From NCBI RefSeq assembly GCF_014196715.1, contig NZ_JACIEF010000003.1:463874-527873 (forward strand): DNA of 64,000 bases, in the 5' to 3' direction. Source of the DNA: Pedobacter zeae (GTDB lineage Bacteria; Bacteroidota; Bacteroidia; Sphingobacteriales; Sphingobacteriaceae). The notes beneath the pieces are model-generated. The model made no database searches. It saw nothing but the letters and a program-made list of their open reading frames with translations, and was not told the origin of the DNA. This document shows positions 8,739 through 16,731 of this stretch, piece by piece (the first letter of the stretch is position 1; each line of letters begins with the position of its first letter). A program made the position numbers and the translations under genes.

Positions 8739-8996
8739 ATGAAAACTACATCAGCAATCAACTTAAAAAATCAACCATTACTTACTGATGGAGTTTTCGT
8801 AACCGCTCAAATAAAACAAACCATCATGAAAAAGTTAGGAAACACATCGCCATTTTTACTTTTATTAGTACCAGTATTTATGATGATCATTTTAACACTT
8901 ACAGTAAGCACCAATCAAAATGATGCAGAAATAGTGGTTAAACCTGCTAAAAGCCCAAGTACCATCGTAACACAAGCTACCGCTATTTTTAAATAA
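8739..8996 (+). CDS. Small single-pass membrane protein of the ABC operon
   Basis: An 85-residue protein of unknown function. The ATG at 8739 is preferred; an in-frame TTG lies at 8715. A polar N-terminus of about 37 residues is followed by one strongly hydrophobic segment (about 38-55, FLLLLVPVFMMIILTLTV) and a short polar tail. It is neither a signal-peptide protein nor a recognised family. Its stop is only 5 bp from the ABC ATPase start, so the three genes are surely co-transcribed, and it may be an accessory or target of the exporter. Whether the tail faces the periplasm is unknown. Confidence 0.65.
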   Translation: MKTTSAINLKNQPLLTDGVFVTAQIKQTIMKKLGNTSPFLLLLVPVFMMIILTLTVSTNQNDAEIVVKPAKSPSTIVTQATAIFK

Positions 8997-9001
8997 TAGC
9001 C

Positions 9002-9910
9002 ATGCGCAATTACGCTATCGAAACTGTAGGCCTAAATTTTAACTTTGGCAATCAAACCATTGTAAAAGACCTTTCTTTACAAGTACCGAAAGGGAGCATA
9101 TATGGTTTTTTAGGTCCAAACGGGGCTGGAAAAACAACCACCATAAAAATTTTGATCAACCTGTTGAAGTCGCCATCCGATCAGGTTTTTATATTTGGAA
9201 AAGAAATAAACAGCAACCGCATAGCCATTTTAAAGCGCATTGGTGCCCTGGTTGAACAACCTGCCATTTACGGACATTTAACCGGCCGCGAAAACCTGAT
9301 TAATCGCTGTATCCTGTTGGGTATAAAAAAAAGCCGGGCCGACGAAATGCTATCCCTGGTGGGCCTGGCAGAAGCATCAAATAAAAAAGCAAACAACTAT
9401 TCATTAGGCATGAAACAACGGCTAGGCATTGCCCAGGCGCTAATTTCAGATCCGGAGCTGCTCCTGTTGGATGAACCTACCAATGGCTTAGATCCAAATG
9501 GAATTATCGAGGTTCGGAACCTGATGATCGAGTTAGCCACAAAATACGAGAAAACAATCCTGGTTTCGAGCCACTTATTGGCAGAGATAGAAAGAACAGC
9601 AACCCACGTTGGGATTATAAATAAAGGTCAATTATTATTCCAGGGTACAATTAACGAACTTCATTTACTGAGCAAGCCCATGCTCGAAATAGAAGTAGAC
9701 GATATTGAAAATGCAAGTGTCCTGTTAGCAAAACAGGGCCATGAAATTGCAGCAAAAACAGATAAGATAATTACTGTACCATTTATTTCACCGCAAAAAA
9801 GCGGAGAACTAAATGCATTATTGATCCAAAATGGTTTTACGGTCAGCAGTCTTTATCAGCAACGAAAAGATCTCGAAAATCTATTCCTCGACATTACTAA
9901 AACCAACTGA
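9002..9910 (+). CDS. ABC transporter ATP-binding protein (BcrA/CcmA type)
   Basis: A 302-residue ATPase subunit of an ABC-2 type exporter. Walker A is GPNGAGKTT (about 37-45), the signature is YSLGMKQRLGIAQAL (about 135-149), Walker B is LLLLDEPTNGLDP (about 154-166) and the switch His is in VSSHLLAE. The C-terminal extension (about 215-302) is typical for drug and lantibiotic exporters such as BcrA. It precedes its permease by one base. With a LytTR pair divergent to it, a role in antimicrobial peptide or bacitracin-like resistance is a reasonable inference, without direct proof. Confidence 0.92.
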   Translation: MRNYAIETVGLNFNFGNQTIVKDLSLQVPKGSIYGFLGPNGAGKTTTIKILINLLKSPSDQVFIFGKEINSNRIAILKRIGALVEQPAIYGHLTGRENLINRCILLGIKKSRADEMLSLVGLAEASNKKANNYSLGMKQRLGIAQALISDPELLLLDEPTNGLDPNGIIEVRNLMIELATKYEKTILVSSHLLAEIERTATHVGIINKGQLLFQGTINELHLLSKPMLEIEVDDIENASVLLAKQGHEIAAKTDKIITVPFISPQKSGELNALLIQNGFTVSSLYQQRKDLENLFLDITKTN

Positions 9911-9911
9911 C

Positions 9912-10709
9912 ATGCACGCTCTTTATATTTCTTTAGTATCAGAATTTTACAAATCCAGAAAAACCTTAGCCTTTTGGGCTGCCATATTGTTGCCCGTTAT
10001 TATTTGTGGCTTAATCAGCTTTGGTTTTTATCACGACGCTGAAAAAATTATCGCGAACCACTATCCGCCAATGATATTATGGGCAAAATACAGCGGAGCA
10101 GCGCTCGGCGTAATGGGATTCCTAATCATGCCTTTTTATGTAATATTCATGGCCTTTTCGGTTAATAACATCGAACATAAGAACGATACCTGGAAAATGT
10201 TGTTTGCGCAGCCTTTAAATAAATTTTCAATTTATGCCGCCAAATACCTGTATGCCGTATTTTTAATATTTATCTGTTTATTGTTATTTGCTGCACTTAC
10301 TTACTCCTTTGGTCAGTTATTACAGGTAGTGGTTCCGAAGTTTAATTTTGATCAATACAACCCCTTAAATATTCTCATTAACTCTTATGCTAAATTATTT
10401 TTAGCTTCTTTAGGCATTTTATCGCTCCAGTTTATATTAAGCCTGCTATGGGCCGATTTCCTTAAACCGATGGGAACCGGTTTTGTTGGCACCATTATGG
10501 GCATTATTACAGCAAACGTAGGTTGGAAATATGCCTACCTGATCCCTTATTCTTTACCAGCATTGGCTTTAAAGATGACCAGGGTAAAAAAAGGAGGCGA
10601 TCCAATGGATTTTGCAATTTTTACAGCGGAAATATGGACAAGTTTGATTTATGCTGTGGTATTCTTCATTATAGGGTATTTTATCGTAACCAAAAAGAGC
10701 ATAAAGTAG
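9912..10709 (+). CDS. ABC-2 type transporter permease
   Basis: A 265-residue integral membrane subunit starting at the ATG at 9912, one base after the ATPase stop; a longer frame from a TTG at 9831 would overlap the ATPase gene and is unlikely. It has about six membrane segments (near residues 20-40, 60-85, 102-130, 150-175, 180-205 and 236-258) with few charges between. The order ATPase-permease and the size match BcrB-like exporters. A weak hairpin follows at 10771. Confidence 0.87.
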   Translation: MHALYISLVSEFYKSRKTLAFWAAILLPVIICGLISFGFYHDAEKIIANHYPPMILWAKYSGAALGVMGFLIMPFYVIFMAFSVNNIEHKNDTWKMLFAQPLNKFSIYAAKYLYAVFLIFICLLLFAALTYSFGQLLQVVVPKFNFDQYNPLNILINSYAKLFLASLGILSLQFILSLLWADFLKPMGTGFVGTIMGIITANVGWKYAYLIPYSLPALALKMTRVKKGGDPMDFAIFTAEIWTSLIYAVVFFIIGYFIVTKKSIK

Positions 10710-10770
10710 TTGCAGTTAACAACCGCTGAAAGCGAGTTTGGCAATCCGTAATAAATACTTGCAAAAACAA

Positions 10771-10809
10771 AAGCCCGCTAATTTGATTTAGTGTCAAAAT
10801 AGCCGGCTT
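10771..10809. terminator. Imperfect hairpin between convergent genes
   Basis: AAGCCCGCT (10771-10779) pairs with AGCCGGCTT (10801-10809) with one C-C mismatch. It lies between the ABC permease gene and the LuxR-type gene, which converge. The plus side ends in TTT only, so termination would be weak. Confidence 0.4.
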
Positions 10810-10847
10810 TGTCGTTTAAAAATGAGAGGTTATATATATTTTAATCC

Positions 10848-11078
10848 TTAAAGGGATAATATTCTTTCTTTAAACGCCCAAACAATTAACTGATAAGAGT
10901 TTTTTAAATCTAATTTTCTCACCATATTTCTTCGGTGCGTATTAACCGTATGTTCACTGATAAAAAGCATCTCGCCTATTTCTTTACTGTTGTAACCCAT
11001 GGATAACAAGTGTACAATCTCAACTTCTCTTTCACTGATCGAACTGTGATTTTCCTGTAGTAGGATATTGTTTATCAT
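10848..11078 (-). CDS. LuxR/GerE-type solo DNA-binding protein
   Basis: A 76-residue protein that is almost only a LuxR C-terminal helix-turn-helix: SEREVEIVHLLSMGYNSKEIGEML as the scaffold and first helix, and ISEHTVNTHRRNMVRKLDLKN as turn and recognition helix. There is no receiver or ligand domain. Such solo regulators are common in Sphingobacteriaceae. A 20-bp palindrome (11137-11156) sits about 60 bp before its start and may be its operator. The target genes are unknown. Confidence 0.82.
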   Translation of the reverse strand: MINNILLQENHSSISEREVEIVHLLSMGYNSKEIGEMLFISEHTVNTHRRNMVRKLDLKNSYQLIVWAFKERILSL

Positions 11079-11624
11079 ATCTGAAAGAATAAATAGGTTT
11101 ACTGTTTATCGTCAATCTTTATCTTAAATAGACTTATTTTCGAACAAGTTCGAAAAGAGTCTTTTTTAAGGCATACAGCATTAATATGTGGTAACTCCAA
11201 CTTATTGAGCTGTTATGATATACCAAAAGTAGTGGTGCAGCACAATTCAGCGTTAGTGCAAAACGCCCTAAATAAGAGGGTATTTTTACGGTATTATTGA
11301 ATTTATTAAGCTCAATTACTTAAATAAGATAATGATAACTTAAATCATGAATTGTGATAAAAGACATTTTCGCTTTCAAACTACAAAAAATGTCCATATA
11401 AATATAAATAGGAGTATAATGAATGCGATTGATCGAAAGCACCGGTATATCCATCTTCGGATAAAAAAATGAGTTTCCACAACTGAGAAATTTATTTTCT
11501 ATAAATCTAATTTTGGAAGCCAAATCTTACTAATAAAAAAGACTTCAATCGAGTATAATGCCAATTATTTACCATTAAGTAAACAAAAAAGTATAATTTA
11601 GTTTCTTAATTTACCAATCAAATA
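11079..11624. other. 546-bp AT-rich spacer without a convincing gene
   Basis: The only open frame of any length (67 codons on the minus strand, 11320-11523) has no recognisable features and no start context. The notable item is the palindrome at 11131-11167. The rest is AT-rich, with the promoter of the operon at 11625 expected near its right end. Confidence 0.6.
11131..11167 (+). promoter_or_regulatory. Perfect 20-bp palindrome with flanking stem and T-run
   Basis: TTTTCGAAC-AA-GTTCGAAAA (11137-11156) is perfect; GACT/AGTC arms extend it, and TTTTTT follows on the plus strand (11162-11167). By form it is a rho-independent terminator reading rightwards, but no plus-strand gene ends here. It may instead be an operator upstream of the LuxR-type gene, or the end of a small RNA. 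Confidence 0.5.
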
Positions 11625-12077
11625 ATGTTAGAAAAAGACTCTAAAAACAGCACAACAAATACAATACCGGTAGGTATTGCCAGCCAAATGACGGCTGCTT
11701 TCCGGAAAAGCCAGAACTCTGAAAAAGGTACTTATACGGAAGCGGCCTGGTTTCCTGCAGAACAAATTATGGCATTGACGAAAAAATTGGCAGAATTTGA
11801 AGGAGATGGCATCAGGATTTACTTCGGAAGATATACTGATGATATCATCAATCAGATCAATAACCTTGAGTATGGAGATAAAATCCCTCCAACTTATGCT
11901 GAAATGAATACATTACTTCTCGTGGTGACCAAAATAATTGATGGCAAACCCCGGGTGGATTATTTCATCGATAAAGGTGAGGGCTGTGAAGGCGACGCAC
12001 CACAGCCTACCGACCCTGAGAACAGATCTGAATTATGTCCACAGGTATGTGATGATGACAGTAAATTAATGCTGTAA
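11625..12077 (+). CDS. Hypothetical protein, first gene of a signalling operon
   Basis: A 150-residue soluble protein of unknown function, without signal peptide or membrane segment. The central part WFPAEQIMALTKKLAEFEGD (about 44-63), then GIRIYFGRYTDD, is followed by a strand-rich segment TLLLVVTKIIDGKPRVDYFI. The C-terminal 35 residues are Cys-, Asp- and Pro-rich (GCEGDAPQPTDPENRSELC), with C-x3-C spacing in CPQVCDD, and look disordered or metal-binding. The stop is 4 bp from the next gene, so it forms an operon with the multi-TM protein, kinase and regulator. I recall similar gene sets in other Bacteroidota, but no function. Confidence 0.7.
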   Translation: MLEKDSKNSTTNTIPVGIASQMTAAFRKSQNSEKGTYTEAAWFPAEQIMALTKKLAEFEGDGIRIYFGRYTDDIINQINNLEYGDKIPPTYAEMNTLLLVVTKIIDGKPRVDYFIDKGEGCEGDAPQPTDPENRSELCPQVCDDDSKLML

Positions 12078-12081
12078 ATAA

Positions 12082-12777
12082 ATGATAGCGAAAACTGCCT
12101 CTCACTCAGACATACTGAATATCTTAAAATTTATTTTCCCAACCAGCAGCTCATATATTGAGCTGCTGTGCTTTATTTTTGCAATATACTTTTTAGCTAA
12201 AGACAAATCAGCATTTTGGCTAATAACGATATGCTATATGGCTATTGTAGTATTAACTGAAATGATTGGAAGGTACTTCGCCATAAAATATCATACAAAT
12301 CTATGCATTTACAACATCTATTCAATATTTGAGATTTCTTTCATTACTTATGGATTTTTTACTTTTATAAAACAATACATAAATATAAAGTACTGGCTAA
12401 CTGCAATATATGCAGCAACAATGATTATCTACACCACATTTACTTTTATGTATGGCATAAACATTTACAATGCTTTTACCATAAGTATAGCGTCTGTGGC
12501 TTTTGTAATCTATGGCCTATTATACTTTTATTTACTGCTCAAAGACGAAAATTATATAGATTTAAAAGCTCACCCAGCATTTTGGTGGGTCGGCGGAACA
12601 TTAATATTCTATTTTGGAAGTACACTTGCCAATTTTTTCGATGATATAATTCAGCAAAAATTTTTGGGAAAATATAACACGCGAATAATAATCTATACAA
12701 CACTAAATCTTTTTTTATATGGCTTTTGGGCCTACTCTTTTATATGCAGAGCTCGTCAACGGAAAATATGTCCTTAA
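12082..12777 (+). CDS. Uncharacterised multi-pass membrane protein
   Basis: A 231-residue protein with about seven predicted hydrophobic segments (near residues 24-40, 46-64, 78-98, 106-126, 130-156, 167-186 and 200-222). It is unusually rich in Ile, Tyr and Phe, and its coding sequence is visibly more AT-rich than its neighbours. A motif-like stretch is HPAFWWVGGTLIFYFGSTLAN (second half). The 3' end overlaps the histidine kinase gene by 34 bp. The position suggests a membrane sensor or partner for the kinase, which has only one TM segment itself; this is inference. Confidence 0.72.
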   Translation: MIAKTASHSDILNILKFIFPTSSSYIELLCFIFAIYFLAKDKSAFWLITICYMAIVVLTEMIGRYFAIKYHTNLCIYNIYSIFEISFITYGFFTFIKQYINIKYWLTAIYAATMIIYTTFTFMYGINIYNAFTISIASVAFVIYGLLYFYLLLKDENYIDLKAHPAFWWVGGTLIFYFGSTLANFFDDIIQQKFLGKYNTRIIIYTTLNLFLYGFWAYSFICRARQRKICP

Positions 12778-13535
12778 TAATATTGGCATCGTTTGTTTTT
12801 CTCTTGATGCCAATATTTCTACTCCTTTACGTCAGGTCTTACAACCGGCATAAAAAGAACCATTTTCTGGAAAAGCAGAATATGCAGCAAAAATTTGAAT
12901 CCGAAATGCTTCAAACCCGGGTTGAAGTACAAGATCAAACCATGCAGAGCATCGCTACAGAATTACATGATAATGTGGGTCAGTTGCTCAGCCTTACCAC
13001 CCTGACTTTAAACTCCGTAAATTTAGATGATGGAGAAAAGGCCAAAAAGAAAATCGACAATTCATTGGCACTTGTTAATAAATCCATTAAAGAACTAAGG
13101 GAGCTGGCCAAACTATTACATGGAGAGCAACTCGTACAAAATGGCATTGGCCATGCCATACATCAGGAAATTAACTGGCTTAATAAGGCAGGAACATATG
13201 AACTAAAGGTTAATAACCAACTGGCAGACCTGGGGGTCGCCTCTCCCGACAAGGATCTAATCATCCTCCGTTTATTGCAGGAAATCATCAATAATATTAT
13301 AAAACATGCCCAGGCAAAACATATACAGATCGATTCTTATCTCGAGAAAAATGTATTATATTTAAGCGTAACTGATAATGGTGTAGGTTTTGTCCCAGAT
13401 GAAGTTAAAACCAAAAGATCAGGAATGGGGCTGAATTCTATTTATAAAAGAATTGAGATGATCAATGGAAAATTAGCCCTAAATTCGGCGCCGGGCGAAG
13501 GCACGTCCATTTCAATTGAAATCCCCTACCCTTAA
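12744..13535 (+). CDS. NarX/DegS-type sensor histidine kinase with one TM segment
   Basis: A 263-residue kinase. The ATG at 12744 is chosen; a second ATG at 12768 would shorten the overlap with the upstream gene to 10 bp. One TM helix (about 11-29) is followed by a coiled coil (about 38-68), the HisKA_3 motif ATELHDNVGQLLSL with H75, and a HATPase domain ending in GMGLNSIYKRIEMINGKL and GEGTSISIEIP. There is no periplasmic sensor domain, so the signal probably comes from a partner such as the upstream membrane protein. The cognate regulator follows after 2 bp. Confidence 0.9.
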   Translation: MQSSSTENMSLIILASFVFLLMPIFLLLYVRSYNRHKKNHFLEKQNMQQKFESEMLQTRVEVQDQTMQSIATELHDNVGQLLSLTTLTLNSVNLDDGEKAKKKIDNSLALVNKSIKELRELAKLLHGEQLVQNGIGHAIHQEINWLNKAGTYELKVNNQLADLGVASPDKDLIILRLLQEIINNIIKHAQAKHIQIDSYLEKNVLYLSVTDNGVGFVPDEVKTKRSGMGLNSIYKRIEMINGKLALNSAPGEGTSISIEIPYP

Positions 13536-13537
13536 AT

Positions 13538-14179
13538 ATGCAGAACCAACGTATTTCTATCGCAATTGTTGATGATCATACCCTTTTCCGATCGGGATTA
13601 GCCAGTTTATTAGAAGAATTTGATGAAATAGAAGTGCTGTTCGAAGCCATTAACGGACTCGATCTTCAAACCAGGATCAATCACCGCCCAGAAGTTCAGC
13701 TTATTTTAATGGATATCAATATGCCTGTAATGGACGGTTTTGCTGCCACCAAATGGGTTAAGGCCAACTATCCAAACGTTCATGTACTCGCATTAAGCAT
13801 GCTTGAGGATGAAAAGGCGATCATCAGCATGCTCAAAGCCGGTGCAGGAGGTTATATGCTTAAAGAATCTACACCATCTGATTTATTAATGGCTATTAAA
13901 GTGATTGTGGATAAAGGTTTCTATGTAAATGAACTCGTATCTGGCAGGCTTTTGGTGGCTTTAAAAGACAGCGATATTAAACCAACATTCTCTGCCAGGG
14001 AACTTACGTTTCTGCAACATTGCAGTACGGAGCTTACCTATAAAGAAATTGCCGATCTGATGAATGTTAGCCCCCGTACGGTTGATAACTACAGGGAATC
14101 GCTTTTTGCCAAACTGAATATTAAATCGCGCACCGGACTAGTGGTATACGGCATCAAAAACAACCTGATCACCATTTAG
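13538..14179 (+). CDS. NarL/LuxR-family response regulator
   Basis: A 213-residue regulator. The receiver domain (about 5-125) has D12/D13, phosphoacceptor D59 (LILMDINMPVMDGF) and the LKAGAGGYMLKES region with the conserved Lys. The C-terminal LuxR HTH (about 147-210) reads FSARELTFLQHCSTELTYKE and ADLMNVSPRTVDNYRESLF. It is the partner of the kinase that ends 2 bp before it. The likely targets are unknown; the operon itself may be one. No terminator is visible after it. Confidence 0.93.
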   Translation: MQNQRISIAIVDDHTLFRSGLASLLEEFDEIEVLFEAINGLDLQTRINHRPEVQLILMDINMPVMDGFAATKWVKANYPNVHVLALSMLEDEKAIISMLKAGAGGYMLKESTPSDLLMAIKVIVDKGFYVNELVSGRLLVALKDSDIKPTFSARELTFLQHCSTELTYKEIADLMNVSPRTVDNYRESLFAKLNIKSRTGLVVYGIKNNLITI

Positions 14180-14291
14180 TCTCCGAAACCACTCAAAACG
14201 ATCAATTTAAGTCCAATTCGTTCTCTGCGAAGAAAAATCTTAAGACAGCAGAAAAGCTTTAGCCATTAATTTCCAAAATAATCAAATAAAA

Positions 14292-14323
14292 TTTGGGCAA
14301 CTAATTAATTAGTTTTAACTTTA
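14292..14323 (+). promoter_or_regulatory. Promoter with BlaI-type operator in the -33/-7 spacer
   Basis: TTTG (14292-14295) fits the -33 element and TAACTTTA (14316-14323) fits TAnnTTTG at 7 of 8 positions, 20 bp apart. The spacer contains the perfect 16-bp palindrome AACTAATTAATTAGTT (14299-14314), and a half site (TTTAGTTAA) overlaps the -7 element. BlaI-type repressors bind palindromes in such positions. The element lies 46 bp before the blaI-like ATG, so the repressor probably shuts off its own operon. Confidence 0.65.
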
Positions 14324-14368
14324 GTTAAGGCAACCTATTTGCCATCATCCTTATTATTATTAACTATC

Positions 14369-14746
14369 ATGGAAATTAAAGATTTAACCAAGGCTGAAGA
14401 ACAGATCATGCAGGTTTTATGGCAATTGGAGAAAGCATTTGTAAAGGAAGTTATTGATGAGCTCCCCCTCCCCAAACCTGCTTACAATACCGTTTCAACC
14501 ATTATCAGAATTTTAGAAACCAAAGGTTTCATTGGTCACGAAGCTTTTGGCAAGGCGCATCAGTATTATCCTTTAATCAGCAGGGAAGAGTATAAACGCC
14601 ATGCAACAGAAAAACTGTTAGGCAATTATTTTGAAAATTCGGTAGAAAGTATGTTTTCTTTCTTTGTTAAAGAAGAAAAGCTGGATTTAAGTGATGTTGA
14701 TGAAATTTTAAAAATGATCAATAAAATTAAACATAAACCAAAATGA
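14369..14746 (+). CDS. BlaI/MecI/CopY-family transcriptional repressor
   Basis: A 125-residue winged-helix repressor; the ATG at 14369 is the natural family start (MEIKDLTKAEEQIMQVLW), while a longer frame from a TTG at 14339 adds an unlikely extension. The HTH is near residues 30-60 (PLPKPAYNTVSTIIRILETK), with the KGFIGHEAFGKAHQYYPLIS wing after it. In BlaI systems the repressor is inactivated by proteolysis signalled by the M56/BlaR1-like partner, whose gene overlaps by 4 bp (ATGA). A palindrome upstream (14299-14314) is its likely operator. The inducing signal is unknown; no beta-lactamase is nearby. Confidence 0.9.
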   Translation: MEIKDLTKAEEQIMQVLWQLEKAFVKEVIDELPLPKPAYNTVSTIIRILETKGFIGHEAFGKAHQYYPLISREEYKRHATEKLLGNYFENSVESMFSFFVKEEKLDLSDVDEILKMINKIKHKPK

Positions 14747-16683
14747 GTTCAGCCCACTACCTACTGCAGGTGAACTTATACTTAATTGTTTTTTTTGGCT
14801 TTTACAAATTACTGTTAGATAAGGAGACCTACTTTACTTTAAACCGCATTTATTTAGTATCTGCCGGTATTTTGTCTTTATGCATCCCCTTTATCCGTTT
14901 AGAATGGTTAACAGAACAGAAAGCGGCGCAGCAGGTCTATACATCCGTTAATTGGGAAGCCGTATTGGCACAGGCAACCGTTGTAACGGAACGTAATACT
15001 GGTTTTAACTGGGGAAATGTATTTGTTTATATTTATTGCGCAGGTATTTTTTTCTTCTTCGGTAGATTGGTGTTTAACTTAGTAACCGTTAAAAAACTCC
15101 TCAGCGTAAATAAATCCGGTTCGGCTTTTGCTTTTTTTGGAAAAAAAGTAATTGATCAGGAATTACCACAAATGGATGTGATCGATATCCATGAAGAAGC
15201 ACATATCAAACAATGGCATACGGCCGACATTTTATTCTTTGAAATTATCGGGATCATTACCTGGTTAAACCCGGTTATTTATCTTTATAAAAAAGCCATT
15301 AAAAACATCCACGAGTTTTTAGCTGATGAACTTGCTGCGGAATTTCAGGGCGACAAGGCCGAATATGCCATGTTATTGCTCAGTAAGTCGTTTGGTATTT
15401 CGCCAAATAGCTTAACCAATGGCTTTTTAGAAAAATCATTGATCAAAAAAAGAATTTTCATGCTTCATAAAGAGCGGTCTAAAAAGATCGCCATTGTGAA
15501 GTATGGCATTTTCATCCCCCTCTTTGCCCTTCTAATTGTATTTTCGTCGGCTACTGTCCGTAAAAGCGAGAAGCTGATCTCCATTGCCGATCAAATCCCT
15601 ATGGAAAAGCCGATCGAGATGGTTGAAAACCTGGTTACTGCACCTGAGAAAACAATTGTGGCGCCTAAAATTTCGATTGATGGCAAAACAGATCCCAACT
15701 GGAAAGGATTTTATCAGTTTCTAGGACGAAAAATCAAATATCCAAAGTCAGCCAATATCAATCAAATTCAAGGAAATGTACAAATAAGGTTTAATTTAAA
15801 AGGCGGCAAGGTTACCAATGTCAGATCAAATATAGAATTAGGTGCCGGCTGTGATGAGGAGGTAATGAAAGCAATTTTAGATTATAAAGGATTTAAAACG
15901 ATAGCCGATGGCAAATATGCTTTAACGGTAAGTTTTAGAATTCCAGAATCTTCAGAAGAGTTTAAGAATAAATTATTACCTAAATCGGGCGATTATGTAA
16001 ACCTGAACCAGATTAATGTCATATCCTATCTTCCCACTCCTAGTGAAACCGAAATCAGCTCGGTTAACGCCGAAAATACAGACAAAGTATACGATTTCGT
16101 TTCGATCGAGAAACAACCCGAATTCCCGGGTGGTATAACCAAGTTTTATCAATATCTGAGCGGCAGCATTAAGTATCCAAAAATGGCACAGGAAAATAAT
16201 GTTCAGGGTAAGGTTTTCCTCAGCTTTGTGGTTGAAAAAGATGGCTCGCTATCGGATATCCAGATTACACGCGGTTTAGGAAGCGGCACTGATGAGGAGG
16301 CCATTAGGGTTTTAAAAGAATCACCTAAATGGAACCCGGGCATCCGGAATGGTTTAACGGTGAGGGTAAAATATAACATCAACGTTAATTTCAGGCTTAA
16401 AGATCCTATAAAAGAAGCGGATGTAAGCAATACCCAAACAGACCGGGTTATCTTTAAAGACGGCGCAGATCAAAATGCCCTGGTTATTTTAGATGGAGTT
16501 AAGCTGGCAAACAATAGTTATTTAAGCACTATAAATCCAAACACCATAGAATCTATTTCCGTCCTGAAAGATCAGGCTGCAATTAATTTATATGGCCCTA
16601 AAGCCAAAGCCGGTGTAATTGTAATTACAAGCAAAACAAAAAGTAACGTTTCCTACAAGCTTGGTGATAAGAGCTCGCCATAA
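14743..16683 (+). CDS. M56-family (BlaR1-like) membrane protease with two TonB-C domains and a plug-like tail
   Basis: A 646-residue membrane protein. The M56 part (1-275) has four or five TM segments, zinc motif HEEAH (150-154) with downstream E191 in HEFLADE, and a last TM near 250-270. The exported part carries two TonB C-terminal-like modules (about 320-400 and 458-552; the second contains FYQYLSGSIKYPKMAQ and QGKVFLSFVVEKDGSL) and a receptor-plug-like tail (about 578-631: VILDGVKL, TIESISVLKD, GVIVITSK). BlaR1 relatives sense a signal outside and cleave the BlaI repressor. The TonB/plug modules suggest the sensed event involves the outer membrane or TonB system; that is inference. Confidence 0.85.
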   Translation: MSSAHYLLQVNLYLIVFFGFYKLLLDKETYFTLNRIYLVSAGILSLCIPFIRLEWLTEQKAAQQVYTSVNWEAVLAQATVVTERNTGFNWGNVFVYIYCAGIFFFFGRLVFNLVTVKKLLSVNKSGSAFAFFGKKVIDQELPQMDVIDIHEEAHIKQWHTADILFFEIIGIITWLNPVIYLYKKAIKNIHEFLADELAAEFQGDKAEYAMLLLSKSFGISPNSLTNGFLEKSLIKKRIFMLHKERSKKIAIVKYGIFIPLFALLIVFSSATVRKSEKLISIADQIPMEKPIEMVENLVTAPEKTIVAPKISIDGKTDPNWKGFYQFLGRKIKYPKSANINQIQGNVQIRFNLKGGKVTNVRSNIELGAGCDEEVMKAILDYKGFKTIADGKYALTVSFRIPESSEEFKNKLLPKSGDYVNLNQINVISYLPTPSETEISSVNAENTDKVYDFVSIEKQPEFPGGITKFYQYLSGSIKYPKMAQENNVQGKVFLSFVVEKDGSLSDIQITRGLGSGTDEEAIRVLKESPKWNPGIRNGLTVRVKYNINVNFRLKDPIKEADVSNTQTDRVIFKDGADQNALVILDGVKLANNSYLSTINPNTIESISVLKDQAAINLYGPKAKAGVIVITSKTKSNVSYKLGDKSSP

Positions 16684-16731
16684 AAAGCTCTAATTTTTTA
16701 AAACTCAAAAAAAATACTAACTAGATTCAAT

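Noticed and set aside
9831-9911. N-terminal extension of the ABC permease
   Set aside because: It begins at a TTG inside the ATPase gene; the ATG at 9912 directly after the ATPase stop is far more likely.
11320-11523. 67-codon frame in the spacer before 11625
   Set aside because: It is isolated, has no features or start context, and its sequence is AT-rich noise.
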